Shown here: piece by piece, positions 1 through 6,655 of the stretch
Layout: each line of letters begins with the position of its first letter
Numbering within the stretch: the stretch's first letter is position 1
Source: WFZT01 sp964398355
GTDB taxonomy: Bacteria > Hydrothermota > Hydrothermia > B15-G9 > WFZT01
DNA: 36,576 bases
Direction of reading: 5' to 3'
Assembly (NCBI GenBank): GCA_964398355.1
Contig: CAYNMM010000090.1
Location: 1 to 36,576 of the forward strand
The notes under the pieces: model-generated
Database searches by the model: none
Told to the model about the DNA's origin: nothing
Seen by the model: the letters and a program-made list of their open reading frames with translations, nothing else
Program-made: the position numbers and the translations under genes

Positions 1-2
1 AA

Positions 3-776
3 GAGAAATACTGGACTTTGAGGAAAATCTTTGAACTTCTTGGTCCTCATGAGATTAAACTTGAGAAATTCGAGGATTATAAATGGCTCTCTGCTGTTTA
101 TGTTTATTATATCAAGATGTCCGTTCAGGAAGGGACAAAACCGTCAACACAAAAATATTTTGAGAAGACTTTGAAATACATCCACAGCTCAACCGAAGTA
201 AAAGAGATTGACACAAGTCTCCCACCTTTTGCCTTTGACGAAAATTATCTAAGAGAGATAGAGGAAAGAGGTGCAAGTGATGAAGAAAAGGCAGCAAATG
301 TCCTTTTTGCTTTGAACAGAATGATTTTAGTAGAAAAGAATCCAGATCCAATTTTTGAAACAATTACAGAGAGGGTCGAGAGACTCGTTGAAGCATGGAG
401 AAAAAGGACAAAGGAATACAGGGAAATTTACAAAGAAGGCACGGATATAGTTAGAACCATTCACAGAATGAGGGCGCGACAGAAGGAACTGGGTTTATCT
501 AATGCCGAATACAGTGTGCTTATTGAACTGGAAAGGCGGTTCAAGAAATCGAAGGACTGGGCACAAGTCGTCAGAGAGCTCTTTGACAAATTAAGACCAT
601 ACATGCTTGAAGGCTGGGTAACTCAAGGAGCTTTGAGAAAATCTGTTGAGCGTGAGCTTAGGAGGTTTGTCAGGAAATTGAGAAAGGAATTTAACCTTTC
701 TATGGAGGAGATGAATCTACTTTACAAAAGTTTATGGGAGCGGGTTAAGTATTACGGTTCAGAGAAGGGAGCCTGA
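3..776 (+). CDS. hsdR: Type I restriction enzyme R subunit, C-terminal part (5' end outside window)
   Basis: The reading frame is open to the left edge, so this is the 3' end of a larger gene; the TTG at 18 is not the real start. The visible 258 residues are charged and helical, with segments such as ALNRMILVEKNPDP and NAEYSVLIELERRFKK. They resemble the C-terminal helical domain (DUF3387 type) of HsdR, the ATP-dependent translocase and nuclease subunit of type I restriction systems. The helicase and nuclease domains would lie upstream and cannot be checked. The next gene, 2 bases downstream, is a YgjP-like peptidase, a common companion of hsdR, which supports the call. The family assignment comes from sequence recognition only. 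Confidence 0.72.
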   Translation, partial: EKYWTLRKIFELLGPHEIKLEKFEDYKWLSAVYVYYIKMSVQEGTKPSTQKYFEKTLKYIHSSTEVKEIDTSLPPFAFDENYLREIEERGASDEEKAANVLFALNRMILVEKNPDPIFETITERVERLVEAWRKRTKEYREIYKEGTDIVRTIHRMRARQKELGLSNAEYSVLIELERRFKKSKDWAQVVRELFDKLRPYMLEGWVTQGALRKSVERELRRFVRKLRKEFNLSMEEMNLLYKSLWERVKYYGSEKGA

Positions 777-778
777 TA

Positions 779-1342
779 ATGTCCAAAAAATCCGAGCAAG
801 GAATTTTTAAAGGTATTCCCTATAGGGTAATCAGAAGACCTGTAAAATACGCAAGACTTGAGTTTTTGACAGGCGAACTCAGATTGATTTTACCACAAGG
901 AATGGATGTCCAGACCCTTTTGGAGAAAAAATCAAGGTGGATTCAGGAAAAGTATAGATTTATACAGCAATCCAATAAAAAAGCCGAAAATTTACAACTT
1001 GTAATTAGAAACAGGGATGAACTGAAAAATCTTGTAAAAGATTATCTAAGGGAGGCAGAGACTCATTTTGGCGTTAAAATTTCCAGATTCCAGATTCGTT
1101 ATATGAGAACAAAATGGGGGAGTTGTTCAAGCAGAGGCACGATTACGATTAATTCACTTGTAAGATTTTTGCCGGATAAACTCATACGGTATCTTGTTTT
1201 TCATGAGGTTAATCATCTGATGTTCTGGCGGCATGACAGGCTTTTCTGGCAGAATCTTGAAAAATTCTATCAGAATGTAAGAGAAATGGAAGAGCTCTTA
1301 TCCTTATATTGGTTCAAAATATCCGGAAACAGACGGAGGTGA
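779..1342 (+). CDS. YgjP/DUF45 family zinc metallopeptidase linked to the restriction system
   Basis: 187 residues, close to the usual length of the YgjP-like (DUF45, SprT-related) metallopeptidases. The N-terminal half has the beta-rich start seen in the family. TKWGSCSSRG (about 111-120) is the conserved WGSC motif. HEVNH (142-146) gives the zinc ligands and catalytic Glu, and H152 is the likely third ligand. The ATG follows the hsdR stop by 2 bases with GGGAG upstream, so the two genes are probably co-transcribed and translationally coupled. Such genes often sit beside hsdR, but their role in restriction is not settled; regulated proteolysis of the complex is one possibility. I am confident in the fold and unsure of the function. 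Confidence 0.85.
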   Translation: MSKKSEQGIFKGIPYRVIRRPVKYARLEFLTGELRLILPQGMDVQTLLEKKSRWIQEKYRFIQQSNKKAENLQLVIRNRDELKNLVKDYLREAETHFGVKISRFQIRYMRTKWGSCSSRGTITINSLVRFLPDKLIRYLVFHEVNHLMFWRHDRLFWQNLEKFYQNVREMEELLSLYWFKISGNRRR

Positions 1343-1440
1343 TCGAGTGTTATTCTATAAATGATTGAGGATCAAACGAATCATTTTTTATCACAAGCCC
1401 GAGCCGAGTGGTCGAGTGGTATTCCATAAATGATTGGGAT
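1343..1440. repeat. Pair of direct repeats, about 30 bp, 69 bp apart
   Basis: Copy 1 is 1343-1372 and copy 2 is 1412-1440. Both read TCGAGTG, then TATTC, then ATAAATGATTG, then GGAT, differing by two substitutions and one single-base gap. In each copy AATGATT can pair with an AATCATT about 12-15 bases downstream, making a weak hairpin. Copy 2 is preceded by an extra CGAGTGGT (1405-1412), giving a small tandem duplication. The position just after the restriction genes makes a remnant of a mobile or integration site possible, but nothing proves it. Confidence 0.6.
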
Positions 1441-1648
1441 GGCAGGGAAAATCATTCCACTATTTGTAACGGAAAAATTCATCTTTCCCGGGTCACAGAC
1501 TGAGATGGAAGTAAGGACTCCCACCTTTATCTCTCTATTGAATGCTTTACATTGTGGAAAAAATTAAAAGGACAAATTTCTACCTCTCTTGATACTCCTT
1601 TAAATATTTCATCCACAGGAGAATTGATCCTGGCTTTTTATTACAGTA

Positions 1649-1667
1649 TACTTTGTTAAACAAAGTA
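1649..1667. promoter_or_regulatory. Perfect inverted repeat, candidate operator
   Basis: TACTTTG and CAAAGTA are perfect inverted arms around a 5-base TTAAA centre, immediately before the GGGAGG ribosome binding site of the CPBP gene at 1682. The size and position suit a dimeric repressor site over the start of transcription. No regulator gene is adjacent, so the regulator is unknown. Confidence 0.4.
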
Positions 1668-1681
1668 AAGGGAGGTCAAAA

Positions 1682-2290
1682 ATGGCATGGATAGTCGCTA
1701 TTGGAATGCCAATCGCTTTGTTTATATGGTTCACTCTCGCCTATTTCTTTAGGGTTAATGTTAATGATCCCACCGTTGCGGAAATACTTGTAGATTTTAA
1801 CATTCTTTTATGGGGTACCATTTCAATCATTGAGATAAAAAAGAAATTTGGTCTTGAAATCCTGGGATTCAAGAGTCCAGTTAAGACCATTCTTATAGCA
1901 CTGTCAGCTGGAATTTTAATTGGAATCCTGGGTTTCTTTTTTGAATTCTGGAAATCGAAAGCATACAATTTTCCCGGACCGTATTCCTCGATTCCCATTT
2001 TTGTATCATTCATTATAGGCTCCATTCTTGAAGAAATTATATGGAGAGCCTATGTATTGAGAGCGCTTGGATTTGGCTGGGTTGGACTTGTTGTCTCCTC
2101 CGTATTTTTTGGCTTACATCACATTGGGCTTAGTTTCAAAAACTTCATTTTTGCAATAATGGCAGGATTTATTCTGGGGGGATTTTATATGAAAACGTCT
2201 CTCTTCTGGGGAGTCGCCCTGGGGCATGTATTGGCCAACATACTATTTTTGCCTCTCTCAAGTGCAATTTTCAAAAGTGTTATAAAATAA
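1682..2290 (+). CDS. CPBP family intramembrane metalloprotease (CAAX protease-like)
   Basis: 202 residues with about six hydrophobic segments. The C-terminal half carries all three conserved elements of the CPBP (Rce1/ABI) family: EEIIWR (117-122, the EExxxR motif), FFGLHH (142-147, FxxxH) and HVLAN (182-186, HxxxN). These Glu and His residues are thought to form the catalytic site within the membrane. Family members process prenylated or other membrane proteins and some confer immunity to bacteriocins; the substrate here cannot be inferred. The ATG is preceded by GGGAGG at good spacing. The gene stands alone between two gaps, with a palindrome over its leader that suggests individual regulation. 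Confidence 0.85.
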   Translation: MAWIVAIGMPIALFIWFTLAYFFRVNVNDPTVAEILVDFNILLWGTISIIEIKKKFGLEILGFKSPVKTILIALSAGILIGILGFFFEFWKSKAYNFPGPYSSIPIFVSFIIGSILEEIIWRAYVLRALGFGWVGLVVSSVFFGLHHIGLSFKNFIFAIMAGFILGGFYMKTSLFWGVALGHVLANILFLPLSSAIFKSVIK

Positions 2291-2406
2291 GATGTATGTT
2301 GATGTTAAACCCATATAACAATTTTTACACAGCGTATAGCATTTTCCAAATAGTCTAAAGTTGCCCATTGAGTAGTGTTGGGGTATGTGAATCGTAATGA
2401 CTCCTG

Positions 2407-2442
2407 TTGATAGGTCGGGCAGTGGGAGTTAAATCTTTACAC
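2407..2442 (+). promoter_or_regulatory. Possible promoter placing the start of transcription at the suhB ATG
   Basis: TTGATA (2407-2412) and TAAATC (2430-2435) are 17 bases apart. The -10-like box ends 7 bases before ATG 2443, the same spacing as in the much stronger glyQ promoter. The only GGAG nearby is 15 bases from the ATG, too far for a normal ribosome binding site, so a leaderless mRNA is possible. The -10 match is weak. Confidence 0.3.
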
Positions 2443-3234
2443 ATGTTTGAAAGTAAATTTCTTGAGGTCGCAAAAGGGGCAGCAATAAAGGCTGGTGAGA
2501 TAATTAAACCCGAGCTTGGTAGAATACACAAATACAGGGAAAAGGGGGAGAATGATTTTGTAACGGAAATAGATTTGAGATCAGAAGATGTGATCAAGAG
2601 GACAATTTTAAGTCATTTTCCGGACCACGAAATACTAACAGAGGAAGCTGGATCATCAGGTCAATCCAATTTTAGGTGGATAATTGATCCCCTTGATGGA
2701 ACGAAAAACTTTATTCATGGGTTCCCTTATGTTGCAGTGTCCATTGCATTGCAGATTGAGGGTCAACTTAAGGTGGGAGTGATTCTTGATGTTGGGCACG
2801 ATGAGCTTTACTGGGCAGAATCCGGGAAAGGGGCTTTTAAAAATGGTGATAAAATTCATGTTTCCAGTGAGAAGAGTCTGATCAAATCAATGATTGCGAC
2901 AGGATTTCCTTTCAGAAAGAAGGAGTTTCTTGACATTTATTTGAGGTTGTTCAGGAAGATTTTTTTAAATGCTTCTGCTGTGAGGAGGGTTGGCGCTGCT
3001 GCTCTCGACCTCGCTCTTGTGGCCTCGGGTGTGTTTGATGGTTTTTTCGAGTTTTTCTTATCTCCCTGGGATATTGCAGCTGGCATTGTGATTATCAGAG
3101 AAGCAGGAGGTAGAGTTAAAGCCATGTTTGGAGAGGATGAACTTTCTGGAAACATAATAGCATCCAATCCTTTCATTTTTGAAAATCTTGAAAAGTTGGT
3201 TGACGAAGTTGTGAAAAAAGAAGAATTAATTTAG
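2443..3234 (+). CDS. suhB: Inositol monophosphatase family phosphatase
   Basis: 263 residues from ATG 2443; an upstream TTG at 2407 would add 12 residues unlike the family and has no ribosome binding site. The metal and catalytic signature is complete: EE (67-68), IDPLDGTKNF (81-90) and SPWDIAAG (207-214), the three magnesium-binding elements of the IMPase fold. Members hydrolyse inositol-1-phosphate, fructose-1,6-bisphosphate or related sugar phosphates, and sequence alone cannot separate these activities, so the symbol is a family label. The protein is presumably cytoplasmic. It appears monocistronic, flanked by a 150-base gap upstream and a 439-base gap downstream. Confidence 0.85.
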   Translation: MFESKFLEVAKGAAIKAGEIIKPELGRIHKYREKGENDFVTEIDLRSEDVIKRTILSHFPDHEILTEEAGSSGQSNFRWIIDPLDGTKNFIHGFPYVAVSIALQIEGQLKVGVILDVGHDELYWAESGKGAFKNGDKIHVSSEKSLIKSMIATGFPFRKKEFLDIYLRLFRKIFLNASAVRRVGAAALDLALVASGVFDGFFEFFLSPWDIAAGIVIIREAGGRVKAMFGEDELSGNIIASNPFIFENLEKLVDEVVKKEELI

Positions 3235-3673
3235 GAATTGCTCGTTTTGTCGAGATTTTCAATTATCGAGAGGTTTAACTTGTTAAGAATAAATGAATAT
3301 TGATCTCAAGATCTTGTATAGCTGAGTCCAAATATCACTTTTATATATAGCGTTGCATTTATCTCACCATTTTTGTATTTCGGTCTCTGTTTGATCGAGC
3401 AGGAGAATTTAATGTACTATTTCGAGAAGTTCCTTCTTCAGACCAGAAGATTAAATTTTTTAATGTCTCAATTTTATGAAGGGAAAAGGATGAGACCTTT
3501 ATTTTTACTATCCAGAATGGTTGGGAAAAATTGGATTTCGGGCTTAAAAAATTATGGGACTTGGTATTGGAGAGGGGATAGAGAATCCGACTTTAACAAA
3601 AGCAGAAAATCATACGGATAGTTTTTAATCGTGGCGTTGACATTGTAAATTTAGGAAAAGTATAATTAGAGCC
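3235..3673. other. Intergenic region with possible decayed coding sequence and the glyQ promoter
   Basis: No intact gene is convincing. From about 3345 to 3570 one plus-strand frame reads protein-like sequence (for example LFDRAGEFNVLFREVPSSD, then after a TGA at about 3472, DETFIFTIQNGWEKLDFGLK). It is broken by stops and may continue in another frame, so it looks like a gene remnant of unknown family. A different frame, 3373-3621, stays open for 82 codons but has no good start and no recognisable motif. The last 40 bases hold a consensus promoter. Confidence 0.35.
3637..3666 (+). promoter_or_regulatory. Consensus sigma-70-type promoter of glyQ (leaderless)
   Basis: TTGACA (3637-3642) and TATAAT (3661-3666) are exact consensus boxes separated by 18 bases. 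The -10 box ends 7 bases before the glyQ ATG at 3674, so transcription should begin on or within a base of the start codon. There is no ribosome binding site between the promoter and the ATG, which agrees with a leaderless transcript. Confidence 0.8.
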
Positions 3674-4552
3674 ATGTTAACGTTCCAGGATATAATATTG
3701 AAGCTCCAGGATTATTGGGCGCGGCAGAACTGTGTGATTTTACAACCGTACAATTCTGAAGTAGGGGCAGGTACGTTTAATCCAGCGACTTTTTTGCGTG
3801 CACTGGGACCGGAGCCCTGGAGGGCGGCGTACGTTGAGCCTTCGAGAAGACCAAAAGATGGTCGTTATGCTGAGAATCCTAACCGTGTTCAGCAGTATCA
3901 TCAATTTCAGGTAATACTAAAGCCACCCCCGAATGATGTTCAGGAGCTCTATCTCAACTCATTAAGGGCACTCGGAATCGAGATTGAGAAGCATGATGTA
4001 AGGTTTGTTGAAGATGACTGGGAATCCCCGACACTTGGGGCGTGGGGGCTTGGCTGGGAAGTATGGCTCGATGGACTCGAAATTACGCAATTCACCTATT
4101 TTCAGCAGGTCGGTAGTATTGATCTCGAAGTTATTTCAGCTGAGATAACCTATGGCCTTGAACGTATTGCCATGTATGTTCAAGGTGTAGATTCTATTTT
4201 TGATATTGTATGGGTAGATGGTATCACATGGGGAGAAATTTACAGGGACTTTGAATATCAGTTTTCTGTCTATAACTACGAAGAGGCAGATATCGAGTTT
4301 CACAGAATGCTTTTCAGCAAGTATGAGGAAGAAGCTTCCAGATTACTTGATAAAAAGTTGTTGTATCCTGGTTATGATTTTGTTCTGAAAATGTCGCACA
4401 CCTTTAACATCCTTGATGCAAGGGGAGCACTCTCCGTATCGGAGAGAGCGACCTACATTCAGAGAGTGAGGAAAATGGCCAGAAAGGCCGCTGCCCTTTA
4501 CGTTGAACTCAGAGAAGAAAAAGGATTTCCTCTTTTAGGAGCAGGAAGATGA
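3674..4552 (+). CDS. glyQ: Glycyl-tRNA synthetase alpha subunit
   Basis: 292 residues, the normal length for bacterial GlyQ. It carries the class II catalytic core of the alpha2beta2 glycyl-tRNA synthetase, which charges tRNA-Gly with glycine using ATP. Hallmark blocks are FQDIILKLQDYWARQNC at the N-terminus, then EPWRAAYVEPSRRP and NRVQQYHQFQVI (motif 2 region), GWEVWLDGLEITQFTYFQQ, and ISAEITYGLERIAMY (motif 3 region). The downstream glyS overlaps by 4 bases (ATGA), ensuring coupled synthesis of the two subunits. No T-box leader is present, because the start of transcription seems to fall at the ATG itself. Start choice is supported by the family N-terminus and the promoter position. Confidence 0.97.
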   Translation: MLTFQDIILKLQDYWARQNCVILQPYNSEVGAGTFNPATFLRALGPEPWRAAYVEPSRRPKDGRYAENPNRVQQYHQFQVILKPPPNDVQELYLNSLRALGIEIEKHDVRFVEDDWESPTLGAWGLGWEVWLDGLEITQFTYFQQVGSIDLEVISAEITYGLERIAMYVQGVDSIFDIVWVDGITWGEIYRDFEYQFSVYNYEEADIEFHRMLFSKYEEEASRLLDKKLLYPGYDFVLKMSHTFNILDARGALSVSERATYIQRVRKMARKAAALYVELREEKGFPLLGAGR

Positions 4553-6636
4553 AGCCATTACTATTTGAACTTGGGGTGGAGGAGTTACCTCCCTCCTATG
4601 TGAAGCCAGCGTTTAGAGAATTAAAGCAGAGGTTTGAGGATTTCTTCAAGAGGAATCGTATTGAATATTCCGGGATTCGAGCGTTCGGCTCACCAAGAAG
4701 AATTGCTATCCTGGTGGAAAATGTGGCTGAAAAACAGGAAGAATGGGAAAAGGAGATTATTGGTCCTCCTGTAAGAGTTGCTTATGATGCTGCTGGAAAT
4801 CCTACGAAAGCAGCCATCTCCTTTGCACAATCTGCTGGTGTTGATGTTAAAGAGCTGAAGATTGTCACGAATAAAAAGGGAGAATACGTAGCTGCTATTG
4901 TGAGAGAAGGGGGGACAACTACGTTTGAACTCCTCAAATCTGAGGTGCCTGAAATAGTAAGTTCCCTGAAGTTTAAGAAAACTATGAGGTGGGCAGATTC
5001 TTTCAGATTCCCACGACCTATCAGGTGGATAGTTTTTGTATTCGGCGGTGAAACGGTAGAAATTGAAATCGCTGGCGTGAAGTCCGGAAGAGTTACACGC
5101 GGACATAGACTGATTTCTCCAGGTGAGATTGAGATACAGAATCCCCTTGAATATGAGGAATTGATGGAGAGGAATTTTGTAATTGCTGATTTTAAGAAAA
5201 GAAAGGAAACTGTTGTTGAAAAGGTTAAAGAGGCTGCCCGGAAGGTCGGTGGTGAAATAATCCAGGATGAGGATTTGATCGAGGAGGTTACAAATCTGGT
5301 CGAATATCCAGAGGCTGTTCTTGGAAGTTTCGATGAGAAGTACCTTGAGCTTCCCGATGACGTCGTCATAACAGCCATGAAACAACATCAGAGATATTTT
5401 TCTGTTGTAAATTCTGAAGGAAAGCTTCTTCCCAATTTTATCGCTGTTATCAACAATAGAGCTGAGTATGCAGATTTTATAAGGCCAGGGCTTGAGAGAG
5501 TTCTGCGTGCGAGACTCGAGGATGCGAAGTTCTATTACGATGAGGATCTCAAGGAGCCACTGGATGAGCGAGTGGAAAAACTGAAGGGTGTTGTCTGGAG
5601 AGAAATGAATGGTCGTGTAGTCTCCATGTACGAGAAGGTTATGCGTGTGAAGAAGCTGGCTCTGAAACTCGCCGGTAGTGATCCTGGTGTTGATAAGAAG
5701 GTTATCGAGCGAGGTGCTTTGCTCTCTAAAACGGATCTCACGACAGAGATGATCCGTGATGGTAAGGAATTTACAAAGCTTGAGGGGAAAATCGGTATGG
5801 AGTACGCCATTGCGCTTGGCGAGGACGAGCGAGTTGCAAAGGTCATTTTTGAGCATCATTTACCGAGGTTCTCGGGAGACCAGCTTCCGACTCAAAGAGA
5901 GTCTGCCTACGTGGGACTTGCCGATAGGATTGACACTATAGTTGGAATTTTTTCCACCGGCTATGAGGTGAAAGGTTCCCAGGATCCTCTTGGAATGCGA
6001 AAACTATCCTATGGACTTATTGAGTTAATTCTTGGATTAAATCTGAAATTAGATCTTGGAACAGCAATTCGCGCATCCATGGATATTTATGGAATCGATG
6101 ACGATGCTTTGCTTGAAAAGATTCTGAATTTCATTTTTACAAGATTCGAAAATTATCTGGAAGAGAGGCTTGGAATCCGCTATGATATTGTCGATGCAGT
6201 TATTGCCTCAGGGATCAGGGATCTTGTAAATCTTAAAAATCGCGCCGTAGTTCTCAATGAATTACTGAATAAAGAACCCGAAGTCTTTGATAAAGTCGTA
6301 ATTGGGCAAAAGAGAGTTGCAAATATTCTCAAAAATGCAGGAGAATTACCACCTATTAATCCTGAACTTTTTGAGAAAGAAGAGGAAAAAATTCTTTATG
6401 ATACTGCGCAGAATGTGAAGCCCAGGGTAATTGATGCCCTCGAAAAAGAAGAATTCCGTGAAGCGTTGAATCAACTTCTGCTATTAAAAGACCCAATTGA
6501 TAAATTTTTTGATAATGTTTTTGTAATGACAGAAAACGAGAGTGTCAGAAAAAATAGGCTTGCTTTGTTAAAATTTGTTCGTGAAATTTTCAGCCATTAT
6601 GGTGACCTTTCTAAAATAGTTGTTGAGGGACAGTAA
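4549..6636 (+). CDS. glyS: Glycyl-tRNA synthetase beta subunit
   Basis: 695 residues, the full family length. GlyS partners GlyQ and binds the tRNA. Recognisable blocks are LLFELGVEELPPSYV at the N-terminus, MRWADSFRFPRPIRW (around 144-158), VITAMKQHQRYF (around 275-286), the HD-like domain with KVIFEHHLPRFSGD (around 430-443), and a C-terminal DALR-type anticodon-binding helical domain. The ATG sits inside the glyQ end (4-base overlap), with GGAG-rich sequence just upstream serving as the ribosome binding site. The stop is followed after 19 bases by polA, so the three genes probably form one transcript. No truncation or frameshift is visible. Confidence 0.97.
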   Translation: MKPLLFELGVEELPPSYVKPAFRELKQRFEDFFKRNRIEYSGIRAFGSPRRIAILVENVAEKQEEWEKEIIGPPVRVAYDAAGNPTKAAISFAQSAGVDVKELKIVTNKKGEYVAAIVREGGTTTFELLKSEVPEIVSSLKFKKTMRWADSFRFPRPIRWIVFVFGGETVEIEIAGVKSGRVTRGHRLISPGEIEIQNPLEYEELMERNFVIADFKKRKETVVEKVKEAARKVGGEIIQDEDLIEEVTNLVEYPEAVLGSFDEKYLELPDDVVITAMKQHQRYFSVVNSEGKLLPNFIAVINNRAEYADFIRPGLERVLRARLEDAKFYYDEDLKEPLDERVEKLKGVVWREMNGRVVSMYEKVMRVKKLALKLAGSDPGVDKKVIERGALLSKTDLTTEMIRDGKEFTKLEGKIGMEYAIALGEDERVAKVIFEHHLPRFSGDQLPTQRESAYVGLADRIDTIVGIFSTGYEVKGSQDPLGMRKLSYGLIELILGLNLKLDLGTAIRASMDIYGIDDDALLEKILNFIFTRFENYLEERLGIRYDIVDAVIASGIRDLVNLKNRAVVLNELLNKEPEVFDKVVIGQKRVANILKNAGELPPINPELFEKEEEKILYDTAQNVKPRVIDALEKEEFREALNQLLLLKDPIDKFFDNVFVMTENESVRKNRLALLKFVREIFSHYGDLSKIVVEGQ

Positions 6637-6655
6637 GGCCTCAGAGGTGATTACA

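Larger units (their letters stand above)
1343..1681. other. Intergenic region with two near-identical repeats and a palindrome
   Basis: This 339-base gap has no convincing gene. It opens with two imperfect 30-base direct repeats (listed separately), each followed by an AATCATT segment that can pair back with its own AATGATT. It ends with a perfect 7-bp inverted repeat just upstream of the CPBP gene. I see nothing recognisable in the middle (1450-1640). Confidence 0.6.

Noticed and set aside
1404..1440. tRNA-Ser-like D-arm string (GCCGAGTGGTCGAG)
   Set aside because: No matching acceptor stem, anticodon arm or TTC-loop sequence follows; it is part of the direct repeat.
4690..5859. Long open frame (389 codons) on the minus strand
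   Set aside because: It lies entirely inside glyS, has low-complexity, non-family sequence and no ribosome binding site; glyS is certain.
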